A DNA stretch of 64,000 bases from Pseudoxanthomonas gei (GTDB lineage Bacteria; Pseudomonadota; Gammaproteobacteria; Xanthomonadales; Xanthomonadaceae), in NCBI RefSeq assembly GCF_010119615.1, contig NZ_QOVG01000001.1, positions 124,001-188,000 of the forward strand, in the 5' to 3' direction. Positions 16,258-26,160 of this stretch are shown here, piece by piece. Below the pieces are notes generated by a model. The model was not told where the DNA came from. It was given only the letters and a program-made list of their open reading frames with translations, and ran no database searches. The position numbers and the translations under genes were made by a program. The stretch's first letter is position 1, and the number at the start of each line of letters is the position of its first letter.

Positions 16258-16752
16258 TCAGGCGTCGCGGTTGTGCCGGCGCATCACGCGCTGCTTGTCG
16301 CGTTCCCAGTCGCGATCCTTGGCGGCGTCGCGCTTGTCGTGGGTCTGCTTGCCCTTGGCCAGGGAAATGCCGGCCTTGACCTTGTTGCCTTTCCAGTACA
16401 GCGACGTCGGCACGATGGTGTAGCCGTCGCGTTCCACCTTGCCGATCAGCACGTCGATCTCGCGCTTGTGCAGCAGCAGCTTGCGCGTGCGGCGGTCATC
16501 GGCGACCACGTGGCTGGAGGCCTGGATCAGGGGCGTGATCTGGGCACCGAACAGGTACAGCTCGCCCTTGCGGACTACCGCATAGGCCTCGGTGATGTTG
16601 GCGCGCCCGGCGCGTATCGCCTTGACTTCCCAGCCCTGCAGCGCCATGCCCGCCTCGTAATGTTCCTCGAGGTGGTACTCGTGGCGCGCGCGCTTGTTCT
16701 GGGCAATCGTGCCAGTGCTGTTTGCTTTATCCTTGCCGGGTTTCTTCGCCAT
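16258..16752 (-). CDS. smpB: SsrA-binding protein SmpB
   Basis: SmpB binds the tRNA-like part of tmRNA and brings it to stalled ribosomes. The 164 residues start [14 protein letters not shown] and contain the family blocks [34 protein letters not shown] and [18 protein letters not shown], ending in the basic tail [10 protein letters not shown] that enters the mRNA channel. The ATG at 16752 matches the family start; the open frame extends further upstream but reaches into the divergent ratA gene. Divergent arrangement with ratA (66 bases apart) is standard in proteobacteria. Confidence 0.97.
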   Translation of the reverse strand: MAKKPGKDKANSTGTIAQNKRARHEYHLEEHYEAGMALQGWEVKAIRAGRANITEAYAVVRKGELYLFGAQITPLIQASSHVVADDRRTRKLLLHKREIDVLIGKVERDGYTIVPTSLYWKGNKVKAGISLAKGKQTHDKRDAAKDRDWERDKQRVMRRHNRDA

Positions 16753-16818
16753 GGCGCTATTGTCGCCGATGGTGCAGGTGCAAGCGAGTCCAGTCGCCAT
16801 ACGAGAGCCCGTTCCACC

Positions 16819-17247
16819 ATGCAAACCATCCGCCGCAGCGCCCTGGTCGAACATTCCACCGCGCGCATGTTCGACCTGGTGAACGACATCGCCGCCTATC
16901 CGGCCCGTTTCGACTGGTGCAGCGCCGCGCAACTGGTCGAAGCCGGCGCCGAGCGCGTGGTCGCGCGACTGGACCTGGGGCTGGGCGCCCTGAGCACCTG
17001 GTTCACCACTGAAAACACCCTGGACCGTCCGCACAGCATCGACATGAACCTGGTCGACGGTCCGTTCCGCAAATTGCATGGGCGCTGGGAATTCCATGCG
17101 CTGGACGAATGCGCCAGCAAGGTCACGCTGACCCTGGAGTTCGATCCCAGCAATCGCCTGCTGGGTCCTGCCATTGCCCTGGGATTCCAGGGCCTGGCCG
17201 ACCGCATGGTGGATGACTTCGTGCGGGTAGCCGACCGGGGCGAGTGA
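16819..17247 (+). CDS. ratA: RatA/PasT-like START-domain protein
   Basis: This 142-residue polyketide cyclase/START-like protein belongs to the RatA/PasT family, reported to act on ribosome assembly or coenzyme Q-related functions (family knowledge). It starts [34 protein letters not shown], the family signature, and ends with [15 protein letters not shown]. It is divergent from smpB and overlaps the rnfH start by one base (TGATG), giving the conserved smpB / ratA-rnfH arrangement. Confidence 0.93.
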   Translation: MQTIRRSALVEHSTARMFDLVNDIAAYPARFDWCSAAQLVEAGAERVVARLDLGLGALSTWFTTENTLDRPHSIDMNLVDGPFRKLHGRWEFHALDECASKVTLTLEFDPSNRLLGPAIALGFQGLADRMVDDFVRVADRGE

Positions 17248-17507
17248 TGCGGGTCGAACTGCTCATGGCCTGGCCGCGGCGGCACCAGTCGTTGCAGGTG
17301 GATGTGGCCGAGGGAACGACCCTGGCGCAAGCGCTGCAAGGTGCCGGCTGGGCTGACATCGAAGGAGTGCAGGGCTACGCCATCTTCGGCGTCATGGCCG
17401 GGCCCGGGACACTGTTGCGCGAGGGTGATCGCGTGGAACTGTTGCGGCCCCTGCAGGCCGATCCCAAGGATGCACGCCGGCGGCGTGCGTCACGACCTGG
17501 GAGCTAG
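17247..17507 (+). CDS. rnfH: RnfH-family ubiquitin-like protein (RatB)
   Basis: This 86-residue beta-grasp protein of the RnfH family has the order [59 protein letters not shown], then a basic tail with [10 protein letters not shown]. The last segment is the RnfH hallmark. Its exact role is unknown. The ATG overlaps the ratA stop by one base, indicating translational coupling; a GTG three bases earlier is also possible. It converges with bamE, leaving 14 bases between stops. Confidence 0.92.
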   Translation: MRVELLMAWPRRHQSLQVDVAEGTTLAQALQGAGWADIEGVQGYAIFGVMAGPGTLLREGDRVELLRPLQADPKDARRRRASRPGS

Positions 17508-17521
17508 GGAGCCGCCTGGTA

Positions 17522-17917
17522 TCAGCGACGCGCGCCCTTCTTCTTCTTGTCCTTGGCCAGGTTGGGACCGAACTTGCGCACGTCCTTGGCCAGTTGGATG
17601 TCGTTCTCGGGGAAATATTCGCCTTCCCATTTCGAAACCGTGTCGCCTTCGAAGAACACCGTCAGGTTCTTGATTTCGGTACTTCCGCGGCGATTGGTAC
17701 GTTCGCTGGCGGTGTAGTCCCAGCGCTGCGCATGGAAGGGGTCGGCGATGGACGGGGTGCCCAGCAGCGCCACGACCTGCTGCTTGCTCTGGCCGACGGC
17801 CAGCTGGTCGGCGTTGGTCTTCTCGATCAGGTTGCCCTGGTAGATAGGCTGCTTGTAGAGGATGCCGCAGCCGGAAACTGCGAAGGTGACGGCGGCGATC
17901 AACAGGTATTTACGCAT
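17522..17917 (-). CDS. bamE: Outer-membrane assembly lipoprotein BamE (SmpA)
   Basis: BamE is a small lipoprotein of the BAM complex, which inserts beta-barrel proteins in the outer membrane. The 131 residues begin MRKYLLIAAVTFAVSGCG, a lipoprotein signal with cysteine 17 as the lipidated residue. YKQPIYQGNLIEKTNADQL, VGQSKQQVVALLGTPSIADPF and WDYTASERTN match the SmpA/OmlA domain. A lysine-rich tail (AKDKKKKGARR) ends it. The ATG at 17917 was chosen because it gives a normal signal length. It is divergent from fur, the usual neighbour. Confidence 0.95.
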   Translation of the reverse strand: MRKYLLIAAVTFAVSGCGILYKQPIYQGNLIEKTNADQLAVGQSKQQVVALLGTPSIADPFHAQRWDYTASERTNRRGSTEIKNLTVFFEGDTVSKWEGEYFPENDIQLAKDVRKFGPNLAKDKKKKGARR

Positions 17918-18032
17918 CGGGAAGGGCACCGCGATTCGACAGAGGGGTCAGCGGGCGATGATACACTTCGGACGACCGCCGCAACCCAGTCCGAGGCAGC
18001 TGGCGTTAAACCGCCAATGAACGGAGAAGGCC

Positions 18033-18434
18033 ATGGAATCCCAGGACCTGCGCAAAGTGGGACTCAAGGTGACGCATCCGCGGATGCGGGTATTGGAATT
18101 GCTGGAACAGAGCCAGCCGCGGCACATGACCGCCGAGGACATCTACCGGCACCTGCTGGACCATGGCGACGAGATCGGCCTGGCCACGGTGTATCGCGTG
18201 CTGACCCAGTTCGAGGCGGCGGGCCTGGTGCTCAAGCACAATTTCGAAGGCGGCCAGGCAGTGTACGAACTGGACCGCGGCCAGCATCACGACCACATGG
18301 TCGACATCGACACCGGCAAGGTCATCGAATTCTCCAGCGAGGAGATCGAGGACCTGCAGGCCAAGGTGGCTGCAGCACACGGCTACGAGATCGAAGAACA
18401 CTCACTGGTGCTGTACGTGCGCAAGAAGCGGTAG
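18033..18434 (+). CDS. fur: Ferric uptake regulator Fur
   Basis: Fur represses iron-acquisition genes with Fe(II) as co-repressor. The 133 residues show the winged-helix domain (MTAEDIYRHLLDHGDEIGL, ATVYRVLTQFEAAGLV) and the metal and dimerisation region starting at HHDHMVDIDTGKVIEF. The CxxC zinc motif seen in enterobacterial Fur is absent, and the whole protein has no cysteine. The gene is divergent from bamE across a 115-base spacer that should hold both promoters. Its TAG stop is part of the GTAG head of a REP palindrome. Confidence 0.96.
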   Translation: MESQDLRKVGLKVTHPRMRVLELLEQSQPRHMTAEDIYRHLLDHGDEIGLATVYRVLTQFEAAGLVLKHNFEGGQAVYELDRGQHHDHMVDIDTGKVIEFSSEEIEDLQAKVAAAHGYEIEEHSLVLYVRKKR

Positions 18435-18573
18435 GGCGGGCCCCGGCCCGCCGTTGGCATCCTTTAGATTGCGATGGCAACCCGCTGATCCAGCTTTCCC
18501 ACTTGGTCTCGCGATCAGGCCGCTGACGCGCAAGGCGAGGCCAGGCATGGCCGTGGCGGGTCAAGACCGCCCG
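18431..18573. repeat. Pair of GTAG-type REP palindromes
   Basis: The left unit is GTAGGGCGGGCCCCGGCCCGCC (in two parts, 18431-18452), followed by GTTGGCATC and GCGATGGCAA as in the other copies. The right unit GGCGGGTCAAGACCGCCC lies at 18555-18572 in inverted orientation and has lost one base of its palindrome. The element fills the fur-recN convergent gap and supplies the fur stop codon. Confidence 0.8.
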
Positions 18574-18583
18574 CGCCTGCGGA

Positions 18584-20251
18584 TCAAGTGACGTCGCTGA
18601 GCAGGCGCTTGGCTGCCGCGCGCGCTTCCTTGCTGACTTCCACGCCACCCAGCATCCGGGCCAGTTCTTCCTCGCGTTGGCTGGCCTGCAGCAATTCCAC
18701 CGAGCTCTGGGTCATGCCTTCGACCGGCGCCTTGCTGACCCGGTAATGCGCGTGGCCCTGCGCCGCGACTTGCGGCAGATGGGTCACGCACAGCACCTGG
18801 CATTTCTCGCCCAGGGCGCGCAACTTCTGGCCGACGATGTCGGAGACCGCACCGCCGATGCCGGAGTCAACCTCGTCGAAGACCATGGTCGGCACCGCAT
18901 CCAGTCCCAGTGCGGCCACTTCAATGGCCAGCGAGATGCGGGAAAGTTCGCCACCCGACGCCACCTTGCGCAGCGCGCGGGGCGGTTGGCCTGCGTTGGC
19001 CGAGACCAGGAATTCCACCCGTTCGCTGCCCAGGGGGTCGGGGCGTTCGGCCTCGTTCGGCTCGATGGCGATTTCAAAGCGGCCGCCACCCATGCCCAGT
19101 TCGGCAATCAGCGCGGTGGTCGCGCGGGCCAGCTGGGTGCCGGCCTTCTGCCGGGTTTTTGCAAGTGCGGCGGCCGCCTCGCGCCACGCGCTGCTGGCCG
19201 TGGCGATTTCGTTGTTGAGGCCAAGCAATCGTTCGCCTGCACCGCGCAGGCTGTCCAGCTCGATGGCGATGACATCGCGACGCGCTTCCAGTTGCTCGGG
19301 CGCGATGCGGTGCTTGCGTGCCAGGTCGTGGATGCGGGTCAGCTTGCGCTCCAGTTCCATGAACTGGGCCGGATCGGCATCCAGGTCATCGCGCACGCGG
19401 TCCAGCACCACCAGGGCCTCGTCGAGCTGGATGTTGGCGCTGTCCAGCAGGGCGTCGACCTCGCGCAACCGGGGTTCGTGCTGGGCCATGCGTGCCAGTT
19501 CACTGCGGGTCTGCTGCAACTGGCGCAGGGCCGACGGCGCTTCCTCGCCGGCCAGGCGGGAGAAGGCGGCATTGCATGCGTCGATCAGGCCCGAGGCGTT
19601 GGCCTGGCGCCGGTGGCTGGCCGACAGCGCTTCGATGGCGGTCGCCGCCAGCTCCTCGCGCTCCAGTTCCTTGAACTGGTGCTCCAGGTAATTGATGCGG
19701 TCGGACACGTCGCCTTGCGCCGACAGCGCGTCGCGCTCCTGCAGCAGCGCGTTCCAGACGCCCGCGGCTTCGCGCACCGCACGGCGCTGGGCCTCGTTGC
19801 GCGCATAGGCATCGAGCAGGCCAAGCTGGCTGGGACGCGAAAGCAGCGCCTGGTGCTCATGCTGGCCGTGGATCTCGACCAGCAGCCCGGACAGCTCGGC
19901 CAACTGGGCCAGGGTCACGCTGCGGCCGTTGATGAAGGCGCGCGAACCGCCATCGGCGCGGATGACCCGGCGCAACTGGCATTCAAGGCCGTCATCAAGC
20001 TCGTGCTCGCGCAGCCAGGCCTGCGCCGCGGAGGAATCACCCAGGCCGAATTCGGCGGACAGTTCGGCGCGCTCGGCGCCGTGGCGTACCACGCCGCTGT
20101 CGGCGCGCAGACCGGAGAGAAAGCCCAGCGCGTCGACCAGCAAGGACTTGCCGGCGCCGGTTTCGCCGGAAATCACGGTCATGCCCGGGCCGAATTCAAG
20201 CTCGGCGGTGCTGACGACGGCGAAATCCTTGAGGGCGAGGTGTCTGAGCAT
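18584..20251 (-). CDS. recN: DNA repair protein RecN
   Basis: RecN is an SMC-like ATPase acting early in double-strand break repair. The 555 residues start MLRHLALKDFAVVSTAELEF, and Walker A GETGAGKS lies at 29-36. A long coiled-coil middle follows, with alanine/leucine-rich heptads from about 150 to 370, and a C-terminal ABC half containing SGGELSRISLAIEV (signature) and MVFDEVDSGIGG (Walker B). The ATG at 20251 matches the family start; the open frame extends upstream without support. It is divergent from hrcA with 95 bases between. Confidence 0.97.
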   Translation of the reverse strand: MLRHLALKDFAVVSTAELEFGPGMTVISGETGAGKSLLVDALGFLSGLRADSGVVRHGAERAELSAEFGLGDSSAAQAWLREHELDDGLECQLRRVIRADGGSRAFINGRSVTLAQLAELSGLLVEIHGQHEHQALLSRPSQLGLLDAYARNEAQRRAVREAAGVWNALLQERDALSAQGDVSDRINYLEHQFKELEREELAATAIEALSASHRRQANASGLIDACNAAFSRLAGEEAPSALRQLQQTRSELARMAQHEPRLREVDALLDSANIQLDEALVVLDRVRDDLDADPAQFMELERKLTRIHDLARKHRIAPEQLEARRDVIAIELDSLRGAGERLLGLNNEIATASSAWREAAAALAKTRQKAGTQLARATTALIAELGMGGGRFEIAIEPNEAERPDPLGSERVEFLVSANAGQPPRALRKVASGGELSRISLAIEVAALGLDAVPTMVFDEVDSGIGGAVSDIVGQKLRALGEKCQVLCVTHLPQVAAQGHAHYRVSKAPVEGMTQSSVELLQASQREEELARMLGGVEVSKEARAAAKRLLSDVT

Positions 20252-20346
20252 GGCCCGGCATTGTAGTGGCATGCGGCGCATGGGCTGAGACGCCAGTTTC
20301 GATTTGCGCGCTTGCATTGGCTTGCCGCTGGGGCTATCTATCCCGC

Positions 20347-21390
20347 ATGTCGTTCCAGCCCAATTCCCTAGATCCGCGCTCCCGCCACCTGCTGCGCACG
20401 CTGATCTCCCGCTACATCCGCGATGGCGAGCCGGTAGGGTCGCAGACCCTGGCCCGGCACGCCGGCCTGGATGTCAGCGCGGCCACCATCCGCAACATCC
20501 TGGGCGACCTGGAGGAAGCCGGGCTGCTGGCCTCGCCGCATACCTCGGCCGGGCGCGTGCCCACCGCCCAGGGCTACCGGATGTTCGTCGACAGCCTGGT
20601 GCAGATGCAGCCACTGGGCGAGGGCGAGGTGGCGCGGCTGCGCGCTGAACTGCCGGCCGGATCCGGTACCCAGGCCCTGCTGGGCAATGCCTCCGAACTG
20701 CTGTCGGCCATGACCCATTTCGTGGGCGTGGTCGGCGCGCCCAAGCGCGAGCAGTTCGCTTTCCGGCACATCGATTTCGTGCCGCTGGACGGGCGCCGGG
20801 TCCTGGCCATCCTGGTATTCGCCGACAACGACGTGCAGAACCGGGTCATCGAACCGCGCCGCGCCTATGACCCGTCCGAACTCGAGCGCGTCGCCAATTA
20901 CCTCAACTCCCATTTCGCCGGCCGCCCACTGGTGGATATCCGCGCCACCCTGCTGCGTGAGCTGCGCAACGCGCAGTCCGAAATGGAAGGACTGCTGGCC
21001 CATACGGTGGAGCTGGCCGAACACGCCTTCGTCCCGGCCGACGACGACATGGTGCTGACCGGGCAGACCCGCCTGATCGGCGTGCAGGACCTGTCGGACC
21101 TGGATCGCCTGCGCGAACTGTTCGAGACCTTCGCCCGCAAGCGCGAAATCCTGCAGTTGCTGGAACGCACCCTGCAGGCCCCGGGCGTGCGCATCTTCAT
21201 TGGCGAAGAAACCGGCCTGGCGCCACTGGACGGGGTCTCGGTGGTCACTGCGCCCTATCTGGCCGGCGGCAAGGTGCTGGGCGTGCTGGGGGTGATCGGG
21301 CCCACGCGCATGGCCTATGAACGGGTCATTCCGGTCGTCCAGGCGGCCGCCGACGCGCTGGGTGCGGCCATGGATCGGCCGGAAGCCTGA
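20347..21390 (+). CDS. hrcA: Heat-inducible transcription repressor HrcA
   Basis: HrcA represses chaperone genes by binding CIRCE operators. The 347 residues have the N-terminal winged helix ([57 protein letters not shown]), then the GAF-like domain ending [20 protein letters not shown]. It opens the hrcA-grpE-dnaK-dnaJ cluster, the order typical of Xanthomonas relatives. I could not find a clear CIRCE inverted repeat upstream of hrcA, grpE or dnaK, so its target here may lie elsewhere, for example at groESL. Confidence 0.97.
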   Translation: MSFQPNSLDPRSRHLLRTLISRYIRDGEPVGSQTLARHAGLDVSAATIRNILGDLEEAGLLASPHTSAGRVPTAQGYRMFVDSLVQMQPLGEGEVARLRAELPAGSGTQALLGNASELLSAMTHFVGVVGAPKREQFAFRHIDFVPLDGRRVLAILVFADNDVQNRVIEPRRAYDPSELERVANYLNSHFAGRPLVDIRATLLRELRNAQSEMEGLLAHTVELAEHAFVPADDDMVLTGQTRLIGVQDLSDLDRLRELFETFARKREILQLLERTLQAPGVRIFIGEETGLAPLDGVSVVTAPYLAGGKVLGVLGVIGPTRMAYERVIPVVQAAADALGAAMDRPEA

Positions 21391-21478
21391 CCGCTCCGCC
21401 TTGAATCCCGCCGGGCCGGGCCCCATAGGTTGGGCTGACGCTGCCCGCCACCGGGGCGGCCCCGCCACGGAAGTCCTC

Positions 21479-22009
21479 ATGACCCAGATCCAGAACGAAT
21501 CCAATCCCGCCGCCGAACTCGATCCGGCCGAAGCCGATGACAAGCTGCAGGACCAGCTGGCCAACCAGGTCGAGCACCTGCGCGCCGAGCTGGAACAGAC
21601 CCGCGCCGATGTGCTGCGCGAACGTGCCGACCTGGAAAACCAGCGCAAGCGCGTCAGCCGCGACCTGGAGCAGCTGCGCAAGTTCGCCAATGAGCGCCTG
21701 CTCGGCGACCTGTTGCCGGTATTCGACAGCTTGGATGCCGGCCTGGCGGCGGCGGGCGACGAACCCAGTCCGTTGCGCGATGGCCTTGAGCTGACCTTCC
21801 GGCAGTTGCTGAAGGTAGCGGCCGACAACGGCCTGAGCATGGTCGATCCGGTCGGCGAGACCTTCAACCCGCAGTTCCACCAGGCCATCAGCCATGTGGA
21901 ATCGCCCGGCGCGGCGCCGGACAGCGTGGTCCAGGTGTTCCAGAAGGGCTACGTGCTCAATGACCGCCTGTTGCGGCCGGCGCTGGTCGTGGTCGCCAAG
22001 CACGAATGA
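21479..22009 (+). CDS. grpE: Nucleotide exchange factor GrpE
   Basis: GrpE releases ADP from DnaK. The 176 residues have the long N-terminal coiled helix ([20 protein letters not shown] to [10 protein letters not shown]-type region [19 protein letters not shown]), and the C-terminal beta domain contains [14 protein letters not shown] and [19 protein letters not shown], the family signature. The ATG at 21479 is preceded by ACGGAAG. It starts 88 bases after hrcA and 98 bases before dnaK. Confidence 0.97.
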   Translation: MTQIQNESNPAAELDPAEADDKLQDQLANQVEHLRAELEQTRADVLRERADLENQRKRVSRDLEQLRKFANERLLGDLLPVFDSLDAGLAAAGDEPSPLRDGLELTFRQLLKVAADNGLSMVDPVGETFNPQFHQAISHVESPGAAPDSVVQVFQKGYVLNDRLLRPALVVVAKHE

Positions 22010-22107
22010 TTTTCCGGGCTTTCCCTTGAAGGGGAAGGCTTGAACCCCACATTCCAACCATCACCGGCGCGTCGCCGGCCAAAGACACACCTTAGGGAGC
22101 AAGCAAC

Positions 22108-24027
22108 ATGGGCAAGATCATCGGCATCGACCTCGGTACGACCAACTCGTGCGTGGCGATCATGGATGGCGGCAAGGCGCGCGTCATCGAGAATTCGGAA
22201 GGCGACCGCACCACGCCCTCCATCGTCGCCTACACCAAGGACGGCGAAGTGCTGGTCGGGGCCTCGGCCAAGCGCCAGGCGGTCACCAATCCCAAGAACA
22301 CCTTCTACGCGGTGAAGCGCCTGATCGGCCGCAAGTTCACCGACGCCGAAGTGCAGAAGGACATCGGCCTGGTCTCCTACGGCATCGCCGCGCATGACAA
22401 CGGCGACGCCTGGGTCACCACCGCCGACGGCAAGAAGCTGTCGGCGCAGGAAATCTCCGCGCGCATCCTCGAGAAGATGAAGAAGACCGCCGAAGCCTTC
22501 CTCGGCGAGACCGTCACCGAAGCGGTGATCACCGTGCCGGCCTACTTCAACGACAGCCAGCGCCAGGCCACCAAGGACGCCGGCAAGATCGCCGGCCTGG
22601 ACGTCAAGCGCATCATCAACGAACCCACCGCGGCCGCGCTGGCCTACGGCCTGGACAAGGACGGCGGCGACCGCAAGATCGTGGTCTATGACCTGGGCGG
22701 CGGCACCTTCGACGTGTCCATCATCGAGATCGCCAACGTCGATGGCGAGAAGCAGTTCGAGGTGCTGGCCACCAACGGCGACACCTTCCTGGGCGGCGAA
22801 GACTTCGACAAGCGCGTCATCGACTACCTGGTGGAAGAGTTCCAGAAGGACCAGGGCATCGACCTGCGCAAGGATCCTTTGGCCCTGCAGCGCCTGAAGG
22901 ATGCCGCCGAGCGCGCCAAGATCGAGCTGTCGTCCTCGCAGCAGACCGAAGTCAACCTGCCGTACGTGACCGCCGATGCCTCCGGACCGAAGCACCTCAA
23001 CATCAAGCTGACCCGGGCCAAGCTCGAGGCGCTGGTGGAAGACCTGGTCAAGAAGACCATCGAGCCGTGCCGCATCGCCATGAACGACGCCGGCATCCGC
23101 ACCAGCGACATCGGTGAAGTGATCCTGGTCGGCGGCCAGACCCGCATGCCCAAGGTGCAGGCGGCGGTGACAGAGTTCTTCGGCAAGGAGCCGCGCAAGG
23201 ACGTCAACCCCGACGAGGCCGTGGCACTGGGCGCCGCGATCCAGGGCGGCGTGCTGGGCGGCGACGTCAAGGACGTGCTGCTGCTGGACGTGACCCCGCT
23301 GAGCCTGGGCATCGAGACCCTGGGTGGCGTGTTCACCAAGATCATCGAGAAGAACACCACCATCCCGACCAAGGCATCGCAGACCTTCAGCACCGCCGAG
23401 GACAACCAGTCCGCCGTGACCGTGCACGTGCTGCAGGGCGAGCGCGAGCAGGCCCGCTTCAACAAGTCGATGGCCCGCTTCGACCTGTCGGGCATCGAGC
23501 CGGCGCCGCGCGGCCTGCCGCAGGTGGAGGTGTCCTTCGACATCGACGCCAACGGCATCATCCACGTCAGTGCCAAGGACAAGAAGACCAACAAGGAACA
23601 GAAGGTCGAGATCAAGTCCGGTTCGGGCCTGTCCGAAGCCGAGATCCAGCAGATGGTGGCCGACGCCGAAGCCCATCGCGAGGAGGACAAGAAGTTCCAC
23701 GAGCTGGTGCAGGCGCGCAACCAGGCCGACGGCCTGATCCACGCCACCCGCAACGCCATCACCGAGCATGGCAGCAAGGTCGACGGCAGCGTCATCGGCA
23801 CCGTGGAATCGGCCCTGGCCGACCTGGAAACGGCGATGAAGGGCGACGACAAGGGCCAGATCGAAGCCAAGACCAAGAACCTGGAAGAAGCCGGCCAGTC
23901 GCTGTACGCGGCCGCCGCCGCCGCTTCGCAGGGCGGCGACGCCGGTGCGGCGCCGCAGTCCGGTACCGCCGAGGACGTGGTGGATGCCGAGTTCACCGAG
24001 GTCAAAGAAGAAGACGGGAAGAAGTGA
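22108..24027 (+). CDS. dnaK: Chaperone protein DnaK (Hsp70)
   Basis: This 639-residue Hsp70 starts [20 protein letters not shown] (phosphate loop). The ATPase domain holds [13 protein letters not shown] and the linker region [16 protein letters not shown], followed by the substrate-binding domain and helical lid. The C-terminus ends with [18 protein letters not shown], matching the conserved EEVD-like tail region of bacterial DnaK. The start follows TTAGGGAGC. A sigma-32-like sequence (CTTGAA at 22039-22044 with CCATC about 13 bases later) lies upstream but is only suggestive. A strong hairpin follows the stop. Confidence 0.99.
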   Translation: MGKIIGIDLGTTNSCVAIMDGGKARVIENSEGDRTTPSIVAYTKDGEVLVGASAKRQAVTNPKNTFYAVKRLIGRKFTDAEVQKDIGLVSYGIAAHDNGDAWVTTADGKKLSAQEISARILEKMKKTAEAFLGETVTEAVITVPAYFNDSQRQATKDAGKIAGLDVKRIINEPTAAALAYGLDKDGGDRKIVVYDLGGGTFDVSIIEIANVDGEKQFEVLATNGDTFLGGEDFDKRVIDYLVEEFQKDQGIDLRKDPLALQRLKDAAERAKIELSSSQQTEVNLPYVTADASGPKHLNIKLTRAKLEALVEDLVKKTIEPCRIAMNDAGIRTSDIGEVILVGGQTRMPKVQAAVTEFFGKEPRKDVNPDEAVALGAAIQGGVLGGDVKDVLLLDVTPLSLGIETLGGVFTKIIEKNTTIPTKASQTFSTAEDNQSAVTVHVLQGEREQARFNKSMARFDLSGIEPAPRGLPQVEVSFDIDANGIIHVSAKDKKTNKEQKVEIKSGSGLSEAEIQQMVADAEAHREEDKKFHELVQARNQADGLIHATRNAITEHGSKVDGSVIGTVESALADLETAMKGDDKGQIEAKTKNLEEAGQSLYAAAAAASQGGDAGAAPQSGTAEDVVDAEFTEVKEEDGKK

Positions 24028-24056
24028 CCGGGAAACGATCGTGATCCCGTGACACC

Positions 24057-24093
24057 GATGGAGCGGGGCACCTGCCTCGCTCCATCTTGTTTT
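24057..24093 (+). terminator. Terminator between dnaK and dnaJ
   Basis: A 13-bp stem (24057-24069 with 24074-24086, one G-T pair) and ACCT loop are followed by TTGTTTTCC. It separates dnaK from dnaJ and probably makes dnaJ expression partly dependent on readthrough or its own promoter. Confidence 0.75.
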
Positions 24094-24126
24094 CCGATCC
24101 ACTGAACCCTGGTCCTGATTTCCGAC

Positions 24127-25254
24127 ATGAGCAAGCGCGACTACTACGAAATTCTGGGCGTGGCCCGCAACGCCAGCGAGGAAGAGCTGAAGAAGGCTTA
24201 CCGGCGCTGTGCGATGAAGCACCACCCCGACCGCAATCCGGGCGACGCGGCTGCGGAAGCGGCGTTCAAGGAATGCAAGCAGGCCTATGAAGTGCTGTCC
24301 GATGGCGGCAAGCGCCGCATGTACGACCAGCATGGCCACGCCGCTTTTGAGCACGGCATGGGCGGTGGCGGGCCGGGCCCCAACCCGGCGGACATGGGCG
24401 ACATCTTCGGCGACATCTTCGGCAACATCTTCGGAGGGGGCGGTGGCGCCCGTGGCGCGCGTCGTGGCGCCGACGTGGGCTACGTGATGGAGCTTGACCT
24501 GGAAGAAGCCGTGGCCGGCGTCGAGAAGCGCATCGAGATCCCGACCCTGGCCGCTTGCGAACCCTGCCACGGTTCGGGTTCGGAAGACGGCAAGACCGAA
24601 ACCTGCACCACCTGCGGCGGACGCGGCCAGGTGCGCATGCAGCGCGGCATCTTTGCCATGCAGCAGGCTTGCCCGCATTGCGAAGGACGCGGGCGGATCA
24701 TCCGCAACCCCTGCAACACCTGCCATGGCGCCGGCCGCGTGGAGGAAGAGAAAGTCCTGTCGGTGAAGATCCCGGCCGGCGTCGACAACGGCGACCGCAT
24801 CCGCCTGGCGGGCGAGGGCGAGGCGGGCCCCACCGGCACGCCGCCCGGCGACCTGTACGTGGAAGTGCGCGTGCGCGAGCACGACATCTTCCAGCGCGAT
24901 GGCGACGACCTGCATTGCGAAGTGCCGATCCGCATTTCCCAGGCCGCGCTTGGCGATACGGTGCGGGTGCCGACGCTTGATGGCGAAGCCGAGATCCGCA
25001 TTCCCGCCGAAACCCAGACCGGCAAGCTGTTCCGCCTGCGTGGCAAGGGCGTGAAGTCGGTGCGCAGCCGCAGCCATGGCGACCTGTTCTGCCGGGTGGC
25101 GGTGGAAACCCCGGTCAACCTGACTCCCGAACAGCGCGAGCTGATGGAGCGGTTCGAGGCGACCTTCACCGGCGAGGACGCGCGCCGGCATTCGCCGAAG
25201 TCGGCGACCTTCCTGGACGGGGTGAAGTCGTTCTGGGACCGGATGACCTCGTAA
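24127..25254 (+). CDS. dnaJ: Chaperone protein DnaJ (Hsp40)
   Basis: DnaJ stimulates DnaK ATPase and delivers substrates. The 375 residues comprise the J domain with HPD at 33-35, a Gly/Phe region (about 75-115, with [17 protein letters not shown]), four zinc motifs ([32 protein letters not shown]), and the C-terminal substrate-binding domain. Type I full-length DnaJ. It lies 99 bases after dnaK behind a terminator-like hairpin. Confidence 0.98.
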   Translation: MSKRDYYEILGVARNASEEELKKAYRRCAMKHHPDRNPGDAAAEAAFKECKQAYEVLSDGGKRRMYDQHGHAAFEHGMGGGGPGPNPADMGDIFGDIFGNIFGGGGGARGARRGADVGYVMELDLEEAVAGVEKRIEIPTLAACEPCHGSGSEDGKTETCTTCGGRGQVRMQRGIFAMQQACPHCEGRGRIIRNPCNTCHGAGRVEEEKVLSVKIPAGVDNGDRIRLAGEGEAGPTGTPPGDLYVEVRVREHDIFQRDGDDLHCEVPIRISQAALGDTVRVPTLDGEAEIRIPAETQTGKLFRLRGKGVKSVRSRSHGDLFCRVAVETPVNLTPEQRELMERFEATFTGEDARRHSPKSATFLDGVKSFWDRMTS

Positions 25255-25287
25255 GTCCCGGCCTGGCGCGCGTGCGATACTCGCTGC

Positions 25288-26160
25288 ATGCATAAAGGCG
25301 AGATCACGGCCAACGGCTTGCGGTTCGCGTACCTGGAGCAGGGGCAGGGTCCCCTGGTCCTGCTGCTGCACGGGTTTCCCGACAACGCCCATACCTGGGA
25401 GCGGCAACTGCCGATGCTGGCCGATGCCGGATATCGCGTGGTGGCGCCATTCCTGCGCGGCTATCCACCGACGGAAATCCCGCATGGCGGGTATTTCGAC
25501 CTGGCCACCCTGGCCACGGACATCAAGTGCCTGATCGAAGTGCTTAACGACGGCAAGCCGTGTTTCCTGGTCGGCCAGGACTGGGGCGCGGCGATCTCCT
25601 ATGCAGTGCTGGCGGCCTATCCCGAAAGCTTGCGCCGAGCCGTCATCCTGGCCGTGCCGCATCCGCTGGAAGTGCGTCGCACCCTGCGCAGATCGCCCCG
25701 ACACATCCTGCGCTCCTTCCACTGGTTCCTGTTCCAGCTGCCATGGCTGCCTGAAGTGCTGTGCAAGGCGAATGACTTCGCCTTCATCGAGTTCCTGTGG
25801 AAGCTGTGGTCGCCGGCCTACGACGATCGCGAGCACGTGGCGCAGGTCAAGCGGATGCTCGCGCAACCCGGCGCCATGGAAGCCACGCTGGCCTACTACC
25901 GCGCAATGATGAACCCGGCCAGGGCCGACCCGTCGCTCGCCGCCATCACGGCACGGTTGGGCGATCCGATCGCCACGCCCACCCGCGTGCTGTGCGGATC
26001 ACACGACATGCGCAGGGAAATGCTCGGCAGGCAGCAGGATCTGTTCAGCGGTCCGTATGAGTGGGGCGTGGTCGAGGGCGCCGGCCACTTCCTGCACCGC
26101 GAGCGTCCGGAGGAAGTGGGCGCTTCGATACTCGAGTGGCTGGGGAAGGCCGGAGCCTGA
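25288..26160 (+). CDS. Alpha/beta-hydrolase, epoxide-hydrolase/dehalogenase-like
   Basis: The 290-residue protein has the HGFPD oxyanion motif near residue 29 and the nucleophile motif VGQDWGAAISYAVL with aspartate 98 in place of serine. A C-terminal histidine lies in VVEGAGHFLHRE. An aspartate nucleophile and GxDWG pattern point to epoxide hydrolases or haloalkane dehalogenases; the substrate is not determined. No signal peptide. It follows dnaJ by 33 bases but is not functionally related to it. The ATG at 25288 starts directly before the first strand. Confidence 0.87.
   Translation: MHKGEITANGLRFAYLEQGQGPLVLLLHGFPDNAHTWERQLPMLADAGYRVVAPFLRGYPPTEIPHGGYFDLATLATDIKCLIEVLNDGKPCFLVGQDWGAAISYAVLAAYPESLRRAVILAVPHPLEVRRTLRRSPRHILRSFHWFLFQLPWLPEVLCKANDFAFIEFLWKLWSPAYDDREHVAQVKRMLAQPGAMEATLAYYRAMMNPARADPSLAAITARLGDPIATPTRVLCGSHDMRREMLGRQQDLFSGPYEWGVVEGAGHFLHRERPEEVGASILEWLGKAGA

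Noticed and set aside
20252-20346. CIRCE operator upstream of hrcA
   Set aside because: No TTAGCACTC-type inverted repeat could be found here or before grpE or dnaK.
21949-25866. 1305-codon open frame on the minus strand opposite dnaK and dnaJ
   Set aside because: Antisense frames of dnaK are often open because of codon bias. The sense strand encodes unmistakable DnaK and DnaJ, and the antisense product has no recognisable domain.
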